Assembly (NCBI GenBank): GCA_018650185.1
Contig: JABIGL010000081.1
Coordinates: 1 to 43,817, forward strand
From: Chloroflexota bacterium
Lineage (GTDB): Bacteria; Chloroflexota; Dehalococcoidia; Lucifugimonadales; Lucifugimonadaceae
DNA: 43,817 bases
Direction of reading: 5' to 3'
Part shown: one piece after another, positions 16,313 to 24,671 of the stretch
How the letters are laid out: every line of letters starts with the position of its first letter
Position numbering within the stretch: position 1 is the stretch's first letter
Position numbers and translations under genes: made by a program
The notes under the pieces: model-generated
The model's database searches: none
Told to the model about the DNA's origin: nothing
Seen by the model: only the letters and a program-made list of their open reading frames with translations

Positions 16313-17716
16313 ATGACCGAAGATCTCCACTACAAGACCATATCCGAGCTAGCGCCTCAGGTACGTGACGGCAAGCTGTCGTCGGTCGAGTTGACCGAGT
16401 CTCAGCTTGACCGCATCGGGCAGCTTGATGGTCATCTGAAGTCGTACGCAACCTTGATGGCCGACAGCGCCCGTCAGCAGGCGAAGGCCGCTGACGCCGA
16501 GATCGCATCAGGCAACTACCGAGGACCGCTCCACGGCATCCCCATCGCCGTCAAGGATCTCTGCTATACGGAGGGGGTCCGGACGATGGGCGGTAGCGCC
16601 GTTTTCGCCGACAACGTTCCTGATTTCGATGCAACTGTAGTCACACGATTGAACGATGCCGGTGCAGTGATGCTTGGCAAGCTCAACCTGACCGAAGGCG
16701 CGATGGGTGGATATAACCCGAAGCTGGACATTCCGGAGAACCCGTGGGCGGATAGACACTGGGCCGGTCAATCTTCCAGCGGTTCCGGGGTTGCGACGGC
16801 CGCGGGGCTTGCCTACGGAACGCTCGGCAGCGACACAGGCGGCTCGATCCGCTATCCGGCCGCGGCGTGCGGCACGGTTGGGGTGAAACCCACGTGGGGC
16901 CGCGTAAGCCGTTACGGCGTGATGAACCTTGCGCAGTCGCTTGACCACGTCGGCCCGCTCACCCGTTCTGCAGCGGATTCAGGGATCATGCTCCAGGCGA
17001 TTGCGGGCTACGATCCTAACGACCCGACATCGCTTCCAAATTCGGTCCCGGCGATGACCGGGACGCTGGACGTAGGCGTCAGGGGTCTCAAAATCGGCTA
17101 CGACGAGCGGTATGCGTCTGAAGATCTCGAACCTGAGATCGCGAACTCAATCGCCGAGAGCGTGAAGGTGATGGAGGGGCTGGGCGCAGAGATCGTCACG
17201 GTCAAGATGCCCTCACGACTCCGGGAATACCTGGAGGCCTGGCCCGTAATTTGCTCGTCGGAAGCTGCTTCCGCCCATGCCGAGACCTTCCCGGAGCGTG
17301 CCGATGAGTATGGACCGTGGTTCCGTGGCTGGCTCACGAGCGGCGCCTCCCATACCGCGGCAGAATTCGCGGAAGCCAAAGTGTTGAGAGCGGCGTGTGT
17401 CGGCGAGCTTCGCAATACGATGCGCGGGATAGATCTGTTGGCCTGCCCGTCTGCGCATACAACGGCATACCCGATCACTCACGAAGAGCTGTACGGTCCG
17501 ATCCCACCAAGCCGGGTTCCGTGGCAATCGCGGTTCACCGCGCCCATGGATTACTCCGGCCTCCCGACCATTTCGCTGCCATGCGGATTGAACGACCGGA
17601 ACGTCCCGCTCAGTCTCCAGTTCGTCGGCCATCACCTGTCGGAGCAGTTGCTGATTCAGGCAGGACACGCCTTCGAGCAGGCGACCGATTTCCATAGCCT
17701 GCACCCACTTCCGTAG
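16313..17716 (+). CDS. Amidase-signature family hydrolase, triplet copy 2
   Basis: Amidase of 467 residues, the same length as the preceding copy. The predicted triad sits at the same positions: Lys81 (PIAVKDLC), Ser154 (GQSSSGSG) and Ser178 (GSDTGGSIRYPAAACG). The GAS of the sisters is GQS just before the cis-Ser. The stretch after residue 320 (RADEYGPWFRGWLTSGASHT) and the variable segment near 400 (YGPIPPSRVPWQSRFTAPMD) differ most between copies, so substrate contacts may lie there. AAGGA lies seven bases before the ATG. It sits mid-array with 43 bases to the next start. Confidence 0.92.
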   Translation: MTEDLHYKTISELAPQVRDGKLSSVELTESQLDRIGQLDGHLKSYATLMADSARQQAKAADAEIASGNYRGPLHGIPIAVKDLCYTEGVRTMGGSAVFADNVPDFDATVVTRLNDAGAVMLGKLNLTEGAMGGYNPKLDIPENPWADRHWAGQSSSGSGVATAAGLAYGTLGSDTGGSIRYPAAACGTVGVKPTWGRVSRYGVMNLAQSLDHVGPLTRSAADSGIMLQAIAGYDPNDPTSLPNSVPAMTGTLDVGVRGLKIGYDERYASEDLEPEIANSIAESVKVMEGLGAEIVTVKMPSRLREYLEAWPVICSSEAASAHAETFPERADEYGPWFRGWLTSGASHTAAEFAEAKVLRAACVGELRNTMRGIDLLACPSAHTTAYPITHEELYGPIPPSRVPWQSRFTAPMDYSGLPTISLPCGLNDRNVPLSLQFVGHHLSEQLLIQAGHAFEQATDFHSLHPLP

Positions 17717-17759
17717 CCCCGGACATCGCCGTGATGATGGCCATAAGAAGGAGCACCTG

Positions 17760-19166
17760 ATGACCGAAGATCTTCACTACAAGACCATCACGGAACTCGC
17801 GCCATTGATCAGAGACGGCGAGTTGTCTTCGGTGGAGCTGACCGATTCGCAGTTGGACCGTATTGAACGGCTCGATGGCAAGCTGAAGGCGTACGCCACG
17901 GTGATGGCGGATAGCGCACGGGAGCAGGCGAGGGTCGCTGACGCCGAGATCGCTTCCGGTAACTATCGTGGTCCACTTCACGGAATTCCGATCGCGGTCA
18001 AAGACCTTTGCAACACGACCGGCGTGCGCACCATGGGCGGCAGCGCCGTGTTTGCCGACAACATCCCTGATTTTGATTCCACGGTCGTTAGCCGTTTCAA
18101 CGACGCCGGAGCGGTGATGCTCGGCAAGTTAAATCTCACCGAAGGCGCTATGGCCGGGTATAACCCGAAGTTGGACGTGCCGGAGAATCCCTGGAAGGAG
18201 AGTTACTGGTCCGGGGCGTCGTCAAGCGGCTCCGGGTGTGCTGCGGCGGCCGGACTCGCATTCGGTACGTTGGGCAGCGATACGGGTGGGTCGATTCGAT
18301 TTCCTTCCGCGGCTTGCGGGAATGTCGGCCTGAAACCCACATGGGGCCGAGTAAGCCGCTACGGCGTGATGGCGCTCGCTGAGTCGCTTGACCACATCGG
18401 CCCGATGACGCGCTCAGCTGCCGACGCCGGAATCGTGCTGCAAACAATCGCCGGGCTGGATCCAAACGATCCGACGACCCTCCCAAGCCCGGTCCCGGAC
18501 ATGACGGCGAATCTTGGAGATGGCGTTAGTGGGCTCAAGATCGGGTTTGACGAGCAGTACGCCAGCGAAGACGTTGAACCGGAACAGGCTGCCGCTGTCG
18601 CCGAGTCCGTCCGTGTGATGGAGAGCCTTGGCGCTGAGATCGTTCCGGTGAAGATGTCGGCCAATTTGAGGGAGTATCTCGCCGCGTGGGCGCCGATCTG
18701 TGAGGCTGAGGCGCTGGCGGCACATGCCGACACCTATCCTTCACGAGCGGACGAGTATGGCCCGTGGTTCCGCGAGTGGCTAAGGAGGGGTGCGTCACTG
18801 AGCGCAGCCGATTACGCGGATGCGGACGTACTGCGAGCTGCATGTGTAGGCGACCTTCGCGTCACGATGCGAGGGGTCGACCTCCTGGCATGTCCTTCCA
18901 TGGGCGGCGCGGCGTATCCGGTCACTTCAGATGACATGTACGGGACCATTCAGCAGGAACTCGATCCGTGGGAGTTCTTCCGATTCACCGTACCGGCTGA
19001 CTTCTCGGGTCTTCCGACGATTTCGCTTCCGTGCGGGCTGAACGGTGATGGCCTTCCCCTCAGTCTCCAATTCGTCGGTCACCACCTGTCAGAACAGTTG
19101 CTTGTCCAGGCAGGTCACGCCTTCGAGCAGGCGACCGACTTTCACAACTTGCACCCACCCGTGTAA
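17760..19166 (+). CDS. Amidase-signature family hydrolase, triplet copy 3
   Basis: Amidase of 468 residues with predicted triad Lys81 (PIAVKDLC), Ser154 (GASSSGSG) and Ser178 (GSDTGGSIRFPSAACG). It carries one extra residue near 400 (QQELDPWEFFRFTVPADF), where its sisters have a shorter loop. A good AAGGAG Shine-Dalgarno precedes the ATG. It is the last gene of the triplet. A palindromic repeat and a second hairpin follow within 20-90 bases, and the next gene is convergent, so transcription probably ends there. Confidence 0.92.
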   Translation: MTEDLHYKTITELAPLIRDGELSSVELTDSQLDRIERLDGKLKAYATVMADSAREQARVADAEIASGNYRGPLHGIPIAVKDLCNTTGVRTMGGSAVFADNIPDFDSTVVSRFNDAGAVMLGKLNLTEGAMAGYNPKLDVPENPWKESYWSGASSSGSGCAAAAGLAFGTLGSDTGGSIRFPSAACGNVGLKPTWGRVSRYGVMALAESLDHIGPMTRSAADAGIVLQTIAGLDPNDPTTLPSPVPDMTANLGDGVSGLKIGFDEQYASEDVEPEQAAAVAESVRVMESLGAEIVPVKMSANLREYLAAWAPICEAEALAAHADTYPSRADEYGPWFREWLRRGASLSAADYADADVLRAACVGDLRVTMRGVDLLACPSMGGAAYPVTSDDMYGTIQQELDPWEFFRFTVPADFSGLPTISLPCGLNGDGLPLSLQFVGHHLSEQLLVQAGHAFEQATDFHNLHPPV

Positions 19167-19183
19167 GGGGTTTCGCATGTTCT

Positions 19184-19221
19184 CCCTCTCCCAGCGGGAG
19201 AGGGTTGGCGTGAGTGAGAAG
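19184..19221 (+). repeat. 38-base palindromic repeat, copy 2 (after the amidase triplet)
   Basis: Same hairpin as at 14768-14805 (9-bp stem, AGC loop, GTGAG-containing tail) with three mismatches in the tail only. Together the two copies bracket exactly the three closely related amidases in direct orientation. As an RNA hairpin in a convergent gap it may also help terminate transcription. Confidence 0.75.
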
Positions 19222-19232
19222 TCTTAAATATT

Positions 19233-19259
19233 GACGGGCGAAACAAGCCCCGTCCCTAC
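19233..19259. terminator. Hairpin in the convergent gap between amidase and cytochrome genes
   Basis: GACGGGC (19233-19239) pairs with GCCCCGTC (19247-19254) with one bulged base around a GAAACAA loop, followed by CCTAC. The core resembles another intergenic palindrome that recurs widely in bacteria (recollection). The location between two converging genes fits a bidirectional terminator, although there is no T-run. Confidence 0.4.
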
Positions 19260-19267
19260 TACCGGCC

Positions 19268-19684
19268 TTAACCCCCGCCTGGCAGCGCCTTCAAGTAAGC
19301 GATCAGGTCATCCACATCGTCCTGTGGCAAACGGCTGTAGGTGTTCGGCATCAGATTGCCGAACCCATCTAGCACGTAGGCCCCGGGATCACGGATCGCC
19401 TGTTCCAGGTACTCATCGGCTGTAAGCGCTGCATCACGAGTTGCAGCCAACTGTGCGATGCCTGCCAGCCCCGGCCCGGTTACGCGTCGCGTACCGGTCG
19501 AGTGGCACGCGGAGCAACTCTCGTTCTTGAACAGCTTCTCGCCGTTTGACGCGTCGGCGACGTGTGGCGGCAACGATGGGTCTCGGGTTGGAGCAACCCC
19601 ACTTCCACCGCTACACGCAGCGGCCACTAGCATCACGCCTGTTGCAAGAGCGATTACACGATTTCGGGTTATTAACCTGGACAC
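19268..19684 (-). CDS. Lipoprotein mono-haem cytochrome c
   Basis: Small exported electron carrier of 138 residues. The signal sequence (about 1-23) ends in a lipobox with Cys24 (LVAAAC-SGG), so the protein should be lipid-anchored outside the membrane. The haem site is CSACH at 57-61 in a class I cytochrome fold, and the distal ligand is probably Met112 in GNLMPN. The final helix DDVDDLIAYLKAL is typical. The GTG start has a GGGAG Shine-Dalgarno five bases upstream. No oxidase or dehydrogenase partner is adjacent. It could deliver electrons to a terminal oxidase encoded elsewhere. Confidence 0.88.
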   Translation of the reverse strand: MSRLITRNRVIALATGVMLVAAACSGGSGVAPTRDPSLPPHVADASNGEKLFKNESCSACHSTGTRRVTGPGLAGIAQLAATRDAALTADEYLEQAIRDPGAYVLDGFGNLMPNTYSRLPQDDVDDLIAYLKALPGGG

Positions 19685-19863
19685 TTGAACTCCCGATTGA
19701 CGTGTCTTGTGCTCCGAGACGAGTGTTAGTCCGGCGGAGTATTGTTGAGCGCGTGCGAGTTGGTGCGATAGCGACGGCTACCAACTCTAAAACGATACGT
19801 CACTTCATATGACCCGGACGTGGCAAAAGAATCCCTTTATACGGATGAAATCAGACATTACCT

Positions 19864-21144
19864 ATGGCTGCAACAAAGGCTGAACAGGACAACCTCGCAG
19901 AAATTTCGGTCGGCGACGATCCGGTGTCTGACGCACCAGTTTCCCGCGCTGGGCCGATGGAAGTCCTGAAGATCCGTGACTTTCGATGGATGGCGTTTGC
20001 CAGCGTCTTCATGGTGTTCGGCTTCGAAGCCCGAGCAGCCGTCCAATCATGGCTCTCGTATGAACTCACCGGATCACAGGCGTGGGTCGGCGTCGTGAAC
20101 GGCGTCCCCGCGATTGCCGTAATCGCGCTATCACTTGTCGGAGGACTCGCTGCTGACCGCTTTCCTAAGCGGGACATCCTGCTGATCGTCCGAGCGGCGA
20201 TCGTAGCGGCGTCATTTCTGACCGGATATCTCATCGCAGCTGACATCATTACGGTCTGGATCTTGCTCGCGCTGGCCCTGTTTCAGGGCAGCGTTGTCGC
20301 ATTTGGAATGCCCGCCAACCAGAGTTTCGTCGTAGAGCTGGTAGGCCGGGACAAGTTGATGAGCGCGAGTTCATTGATGCAATCCACAGGGATGATTGGC
20401 TTGATAGCCGGCCCCGCGGTGGCCGGTGTGATGATCGGCGTTTGGGGTGCAGATTCGGTCTACTTCCTTGTGGGTGTGCTTGGAGTGATTGGCCTGGGAA
20501 TGTTGCTGTTGGTCAGGAATCGGAACGTCTATCGAAGTGACGAGTCCAAATCAGCCTGGCAAGACATCAAAGACGGCATGAACTTTGTACGGACCGATCC
20601 AATGATCCGTGTATTGATGTCGCTCAATCTGCTGGCATTATTTGCCGGTTTCATCATTCCGTTAATCCCCGTATATGCCGCTGATGTGTTTGAGGTGGGA
20701 GGTGAAGGATTTGGCGTGATGATGGCCCTGTTCGGGTTAGGCGGGGCAGCCGGAACCATGGTGCTCGTTGTTGGAGGCGATAAAAGCCGAAAAGGGCCGC
20801 TGATGGTCACATCGGGAATCATATTCGGGGCTTGCATGATCGGATTCGCATTCTCGCGAGAGTATTACCTGTCGTTGGCCCTACTTGCCGTCATGGGAGC
20901 TGTGGGTCTTGCGTACGTGATCACCATCAGCGTTCTTGTTCAGACTTATACACCGGACGAAATGCGGGGGCGCGTCATGAGTCTGTTCGGCATGACCATG
21001 CAGCTCTTCGCACTGGGCTTTTTGCTGAGCGGTGTACTGGCAGAGGCGACCAGTAACGAGCTCGCACTTGTCGTTGGCGGGATCGGGGTGGCAATCCCAC
21101 CGATATTCGCGTTCGCCACGTCATCAGAACTTCGGCGAGCTTAG
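19864..21144 (+). CDS. Major facilitator superfamily transporter (EntS/MFS_3-like)
   Basis: Polytopic transporter of 426 residues with about twelve membrane segments after a 33-residue cytoplasmic N-terminus. MEVLKIRDFRWMAFASVFMVFG begins the first helix. The stretch GGLAADRFPKRDILL is the loop 2-3 signature, and the second half contains YTPDEMRGRVMSLFGMT, a pattern common in the EntS-like MFS_3 group of drug and siderophore exporters. The ATG has no clear Shine-Dalgarno; a TATACG hexamer at 19838-19843 could be its -10 element. The peptidase gene follows after 22 bases. Cargo and direction are not predictable, though export is likelier in this subgroup. Confidence 0.85.
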   Translation: MAATKAEQDNLAEISVGDDPVSDAPVSRAGPMEVLKIRDFRWMAFASVFMVFGFEARAAVQSWLSYELTGSQAWVGVVNGVPAIAVIALSLVGGLAADRFPKRDILLIVRAAIVAASFLTGYLIAADIITVWILLALALFQGSVVAFGMPANQSFVVELVGRDKLMSASSLMQSTGMIGLIAGPAVAGVMIGVWGADSVYFLVGVLGVIGLGMLLLVRNRNVYRSDESKSAWQDIKDGMNFVRTDPMIRVLMSLNLLALFAGFIIPLIPVYAADVFEVGGEGFGVMMALFGLGGAAGTMVLVVGGDKSRKGPLMVTSGIIFGACMIGFAFSREYYLSLALLAVMGAVGLAYVITISVLVQTYTPDEMRGRVMSLFGMTMQLFALGFLLSGVLAEATSNELALVVGGIGVAIPPIFAFATSSELRRA

Positions 21145-21166
21145 CCGGCCGCTACCGGAGCTCAAG

Positions 21167-22489
21167 ATGACTAAATCCCCTGCCGAGATCCTCCAGGAAC
21201 TGATCAGGTTCGATACCACGAACCCTACCGGCAACGAACGCGCCTGCATCGAATACCTTGAAGGGCTGTTCGTACGGCACGGCATCGATACGAAAACGCT
21301 TGCCCGTGACACAGAACGGCCGAATCTGCTCGCCCGAATACCAGGCGGATCTGCGCCGCCACTACTGCTATACGGCCACGTAGATGTCGTACCCGTGGAA
21401 AGTCAGCAGTGGGATCGCCCGCCGTTCTCCGGCGAGATAGCAGACGGCTTCATATGGGGTCGTGGTGCTATCGATATGAAGGGCGGACTGGCGATGATGG
21501 CCTCAGCGATGATTCGCATGAAGGAAACCGGTGAGGCACCGCCGGGCGATCTGATCTTCGCAGCCGTCTCGGATGAGGAACTGGGCGGTAACTTTGGTGC
21601 ACGATTCCTTGTCGAGGAGCATCCCGAAGAGTTCGCCGGTGTACGCCACGCTATAGGCGAGGTGGGTGGGTTTGCCACAGATGTCTCCGGATTACGCGTG
21701 TATCCGCTGATGATCGCCGAGAAGCAGTCGGTACTCGTGACGCTAACGTTTCGCGGTCTATCCGGACATGGTTCTTTAGCAACACGTAGTGGGGCCATGG
21801 CGCACATGGCTGAGGCCGTACGATTAATCGAAAGCAAGCGACTCCCCGTACACATCACGCCCGCCGTTCGAGAATCGTTATCGGCACTAGCACGTGCGCT
21901 TCCGTTCCCGAAGAGCCTGTTTATCAAACTGCTGCTGCGTCCACGCCTGACTGACTGGGCGCTGGGTCGAATCGGTGAGCGCGGGGCGATGTTTGACGCC
22001 ATGCTCCACAACACGGTCGCACCGACCGTCGTTACCGGAGGAAGCGTGCCCAATGTCACGCCGGGCGAGGTATCGCTACAACTGGACGGCCGAATACTGC
22101 CCGGCTACACGCCAGATGATCTGGTCAAGGAGCTCAAGAGCGTGCTGGGTGAACTGGGTGAAGGCCCGAACGCGCCCGAGATAGACCTCCAGTATTACGA
22201 TCCGGGACCGGCGGCTCCAGACTTGGCGTACTTCCGGACGCTGGCGTCGATTATCGAAGACGCGGACCCTGGTTCTGTGGTCGTTCCGACCATGATCCCG
22301 GGCACGACAGACGCCCGTTTCTTCTCCCTGCTCGGAATCCAGACCTATGGATTTTTACCCATGAACCTGCCGCGCGAGATCGACTTTGCATCGATGTTCC
22401 ACGCGGGCAACGAGCGCATCCCAGTGGACGCGCTTAAGTTCGGGACGGACGCCATCCTGGAGGCCGTCCGCCGTTACCCGGGAAAGTGA
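21167..22489 (+). CDS. M20 family metallopeptidase (ArgE/DapE-like)
   Basis: Zinc-dependent amidohydrolase of 440 residues acting on N-acyl amino acids, dipeptides or similar compounds. The ligands are His71 in YGHVDVVP, Asp103 in GRGAIDMKGG, the Glu137-Glu138 pair in SDEELGG, Glu165 in GEVGGF and the His in MFHAGNERIP near the end. A dimerisation domain occupies roughly 185-330 (LTFRGLSGHGSLATRSGAMAH). The ATG at 21167 follows CGGAG by six bases; an in-frame extension upstream overlaps the MFS gene and lacks family character. The 22-base gap to the MFS gene suggests co-transcription. Its stop is 7 bases from the convergent EF-G-like gene. Confidence 0.9.
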   Translation: MTKSPAEILQELIRFDTTNPTGNERACIEYLEGLFVRHGIDTKTLARDTERPNLLARIPGGSAPPLLLYGHVDVVPVESQQWDRPPFSGEIADGFIWGRGAIDMKGGLAMMASAMIRMKETGEAPPGDLIFAAVSDEELGGNFGARFLVEEHPEEFAGVRHAIGEVGGFATDVSGLRVYPLMIAEKQSVLVTLTFRGLSGHGSLATRSGAMAHMAEAVRLIESKRLPVHITPAVRESLSALARALPFPKSLFIKLLLRPRLTDWALGRIGERGAMFDAMLHNTVAPTVVTGGSVPNVTPGEVSLQLDGRILPGYTPDDLVKELKSVLGELGEGPNAPEIDLQYYDPGPAAPDLAYFRTLASIIEDADPGSVVVPTMIPGTTDARFFSLLGIQTYGFLPMNLPREIDFASMFHAGNERIPVDALKFGTDAILEAVRRYPGK

Positions 22490-22496
22490 TCGCCGA

Positions 22497-24494
22497 CTAG
22501 GTAACGGCGACCTCTTCCTTCTTGTACTGCTGAACGACCTTGTCCATTTCCTGCTGCGGGACCTCGCCATAGCGGGCGAAAGTCGCCTCGAACGAGGCGC
22601 GTCCGGCGGTTATCGCCCGGAGGTCCGTCGCATAGCGTTGGACCATCGCGAGCGGTGCGTCAGCTTCGATAATGGTGTGGCGATTCGCAGCGGGGTTCAT
22701 GCCCTGTATCTGCGCACGCTTCGTGTTCAGGTCGCTGATGATGTCGCCCGTAAGGTCGTCCGGGGCAAAGATCCGCAGGTGCATTACCGGTTCAAGCAGA
22801 ACGGGATGCGCCTGTGGGATGCCCTGGCGTAATGCGAATCCACCAGCGATCTCAAACGCCATTCCGGACGAGTCCACCGAGTGACTGCTGCCGTCCACAA
22901 GAGTGACCCCAACGTCGACGACGGGGAATCCGGCTACCGGACCTTCCTCCATCGACTTCACGACGCCCTTTTCCACCGCAGGTATGTACTCACGCGGCAC
23001 GTTGCCGCCAACTACTTTGCTGTCAAAGACGAACCCGTCGCCGCGGGTGAGCGGGTTTAACTCTATGACCACGTGTCCGTACTGGCCGTGACCGCCGGAC
23101 TGTTTTTTGTGCCTGTACTCGACGCGTGCGGAACCGCCGATCGTCTCCATGTAAGCGATACGTGGCAGTGAAGTCTCAAGCGCTACCCCAAACTTACGTT
23201 CAACTCGCTCTACGCCGATCTCCACGTGCACGTCTCCAAGTCCACGGATGATGGACTCAGCGGTCACTGGATCACGGGAGATATGAAGGCTGGGGTCTTC
23301 TTCGCCGAGGCGCGATAGCGAATCGGACATCTTGTCCAGGTCTGCCTGAGTCTTCGGGGTGACGGCCAGTGCGTAAAACGGCTCCGGCATATCGATGCCG
23401 TCCAGTGTCACCGGTTCCGCTTTGTCGGTAAGCGTGTCCCCGGTTCCTGTCACATCGAGACGTGAAATGACGCCGATGTCGCCGGTCACAACTTCGTCCG
23501 TGTTTTCGGTCTCCTTGCCCTTCGGCGCCGAGACCTGTCCGACGCGTTCCGATTCATCTTTGTTCACGTTGTAGAACTCAGAGTTGCCAGTAAACGGCGC
23601 TCCGTACACACGGAAGTAGGAAAGCTTGCCGACAAACGGATCGGCGCTAGTCTTGAACACGAGGTTCGCAACTGCGTCATCCGGAATGTCCACTGGGTCT
23701 ACATCTGCCGGTGAAGGCAGCAGATCAACGATGGCGTCCATTAATTCGGACACCCCGACCTCTTCCAACGCCGCAGTCGCCAACACCGGAACGATTTCGC
23801 CAGATGCGACACCACTCCGGAGTCCTGAAATCAGTTCTTCTGGTGTGAGGGACTCTCCCTCTAGGTACTTCTCGGCCAATTCATCGTCCGTCTCGGCGAT
23901 AGCCTCCACAAGCCGCTCAAACAGGTCAGCGCCATCGCCTTCCTGAAGTGCGGAATCGCTAATCAAAGAACCGACGGCGGTAAATGCCGCTTCAACCCCG
24001 TTGGGGATCTGGATCGGCACACATTTCCGTCCAAAGGCCTCGGATATCTCTTCCACGACCTGGTTGAAGTCGGTATTTTCACGATCAAGTTTGTTGATCG
24101 CTACCATTCGTGGGAGAGAGCTTTCTTCGAGCCGCTCCCAGGCCTGAAGCGCACCGACCTCTACGCCTGACGGGGCGGAGATCACCAGTACCGCCGCGTC
24201 AGCAACGCGCAGTGCGGAGAGCATCTCCCCGGCGAAGTCTGCGTAACCCGGCGCGTCCAACACGTTGATCTTCGTGTTTTTCCACGGACTTGGCAGGATC
24301 GCGGTCGTAACGCTTGACTGACGACGTTGCTCTTCAGGCTCAAAATCTGAGTCGCTGGTGCCGCCCGTCACACTACCTAAGCGCGTCGTTTCACCTGCAA
24401 GGTGAAACATCGAATCAGCTATCGACGTCTTCCCGGACCCTGAGTGGCCCAGGAACACGACGTTCCTGATTTGCGCAGTGGTGAATCCCGCCAT
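22497..24494 (-). CDS. Elongation factor G-like GTPase (EF-G2/FusA2 type)
   Basis: Translational GTPase paralogue of 665 residues, shorter than housekeeping EF-G (about 690-700). G-motifs: GHSGSGKT (16-23), DAPGY (80-84) and NKLD (134-137). In EF-G and EF-Tu the G3 motif is DTPGH, whose His activates the catalytic water; here it is Tyr, as in the EF-G2-like subfamily I recall from actinobacteria. Domains II-V follow, including GGHGQYGHVVIELNPL, and the protein ends QQYKKEEVAVT. GGAGG lies six bases before the ATG, and a promoter is proposed about 90 bases upstream. It may act on ribosomes under stress rather than in normal elongation; the role is unknown. Confidence 0.88.
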   Translation of the reverse strand: MAGFTTAQIRNVVFLGHSGSGKTSIADSMFHLAGETTRLGSVTGGTSDSDFEPEEQRRQSSVTTAILPSPWKNTKINVLDAPGYADFAGEMLSALRVADAAVLVISAPSGVEVGALQAWERLEESSLPRMVAINKLDRENTDFNQVVEEISEAFGRKCVPIQIPNGVEAAFTAVGSLISDSALQEGDGADLFERLVEAIAETDDELAEKYLEGESLTPEELISGLRSGVASGEIVPVLATAALEEVGVSELMDAIVDLLPSPADVDPVDIPDDAVANLVFKTSADPFVGKLSYFRVYGAPFTGNSEFYNVNKDESERVGQVSAPKGKETENTDEVVTGDIGVISRLDVTGTGDTLTDKAEPVTLDGIDMPEPFYALAVTPKTQADLDKMSDSLSRLGEEDPSLHISRDPVTAESIIRGLGDVHVEIGVERVERKFGVALETSLPRIAYMETIGGSARVEYRHKKQSGGHGQYGHVVIELNPLTRGDGFVFDSKVVGGNVPREYIPAVEKGVVKSMEEGPVAGFPVVDVGVTLVDGSSHSVDSSGMAFEIAGGFALRQGIPQAHPVLLEPVMHLRIFAPDDLTGDIISDLNTKRAQIQGMNPAANRHTIIEADAPLAMVQRYATDLRAITAGRASFEATFARYGEVPQQEMDKVVQQYKKEEVAVT

Positions 24495-24582
24495 GGTCGC
24501 CTCCAGACTCAGTCAGATTTAAGTGAGCGCGCCGGAGAAGGTTTGACCTGCCGGCGAAACTGGGGTATTTGGCTTTGGGCGG

Positions 24583-24610
24583 AGTATAGCACTGGCGAAC
24601 GTAACGTCAG
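24583..24610 (-). promoter_or_regulatory. Promoter for the EF-G-like gene
   Basis: Read on the minus strand: CTGACG (24610-24605) as -35, a 16-base spacer, then TATACT (24588-24583) preceded by TGC, which makes an extended -10 element. The predicted start near 24576 leaves a leader of about 80 bases before the ATG at 24494. This is the best-formed promoter candidate in the window. Confidence 0.45.
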
Positions 24611-24671
24611 TGAGGGGCGAGTGAGGTCGGGTGGTTCAACCCCTTAAATTGCCCTCGATATGGGGTATGAA

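Noticed and set aside
13313-19166. GatA subunit of the tRNA amidotransferase among the amidases
   Set aside because: No gatB or gatC is adjacent, and the four copies differ from each other as catabolic paralogues do; GatA is normally single-copy.
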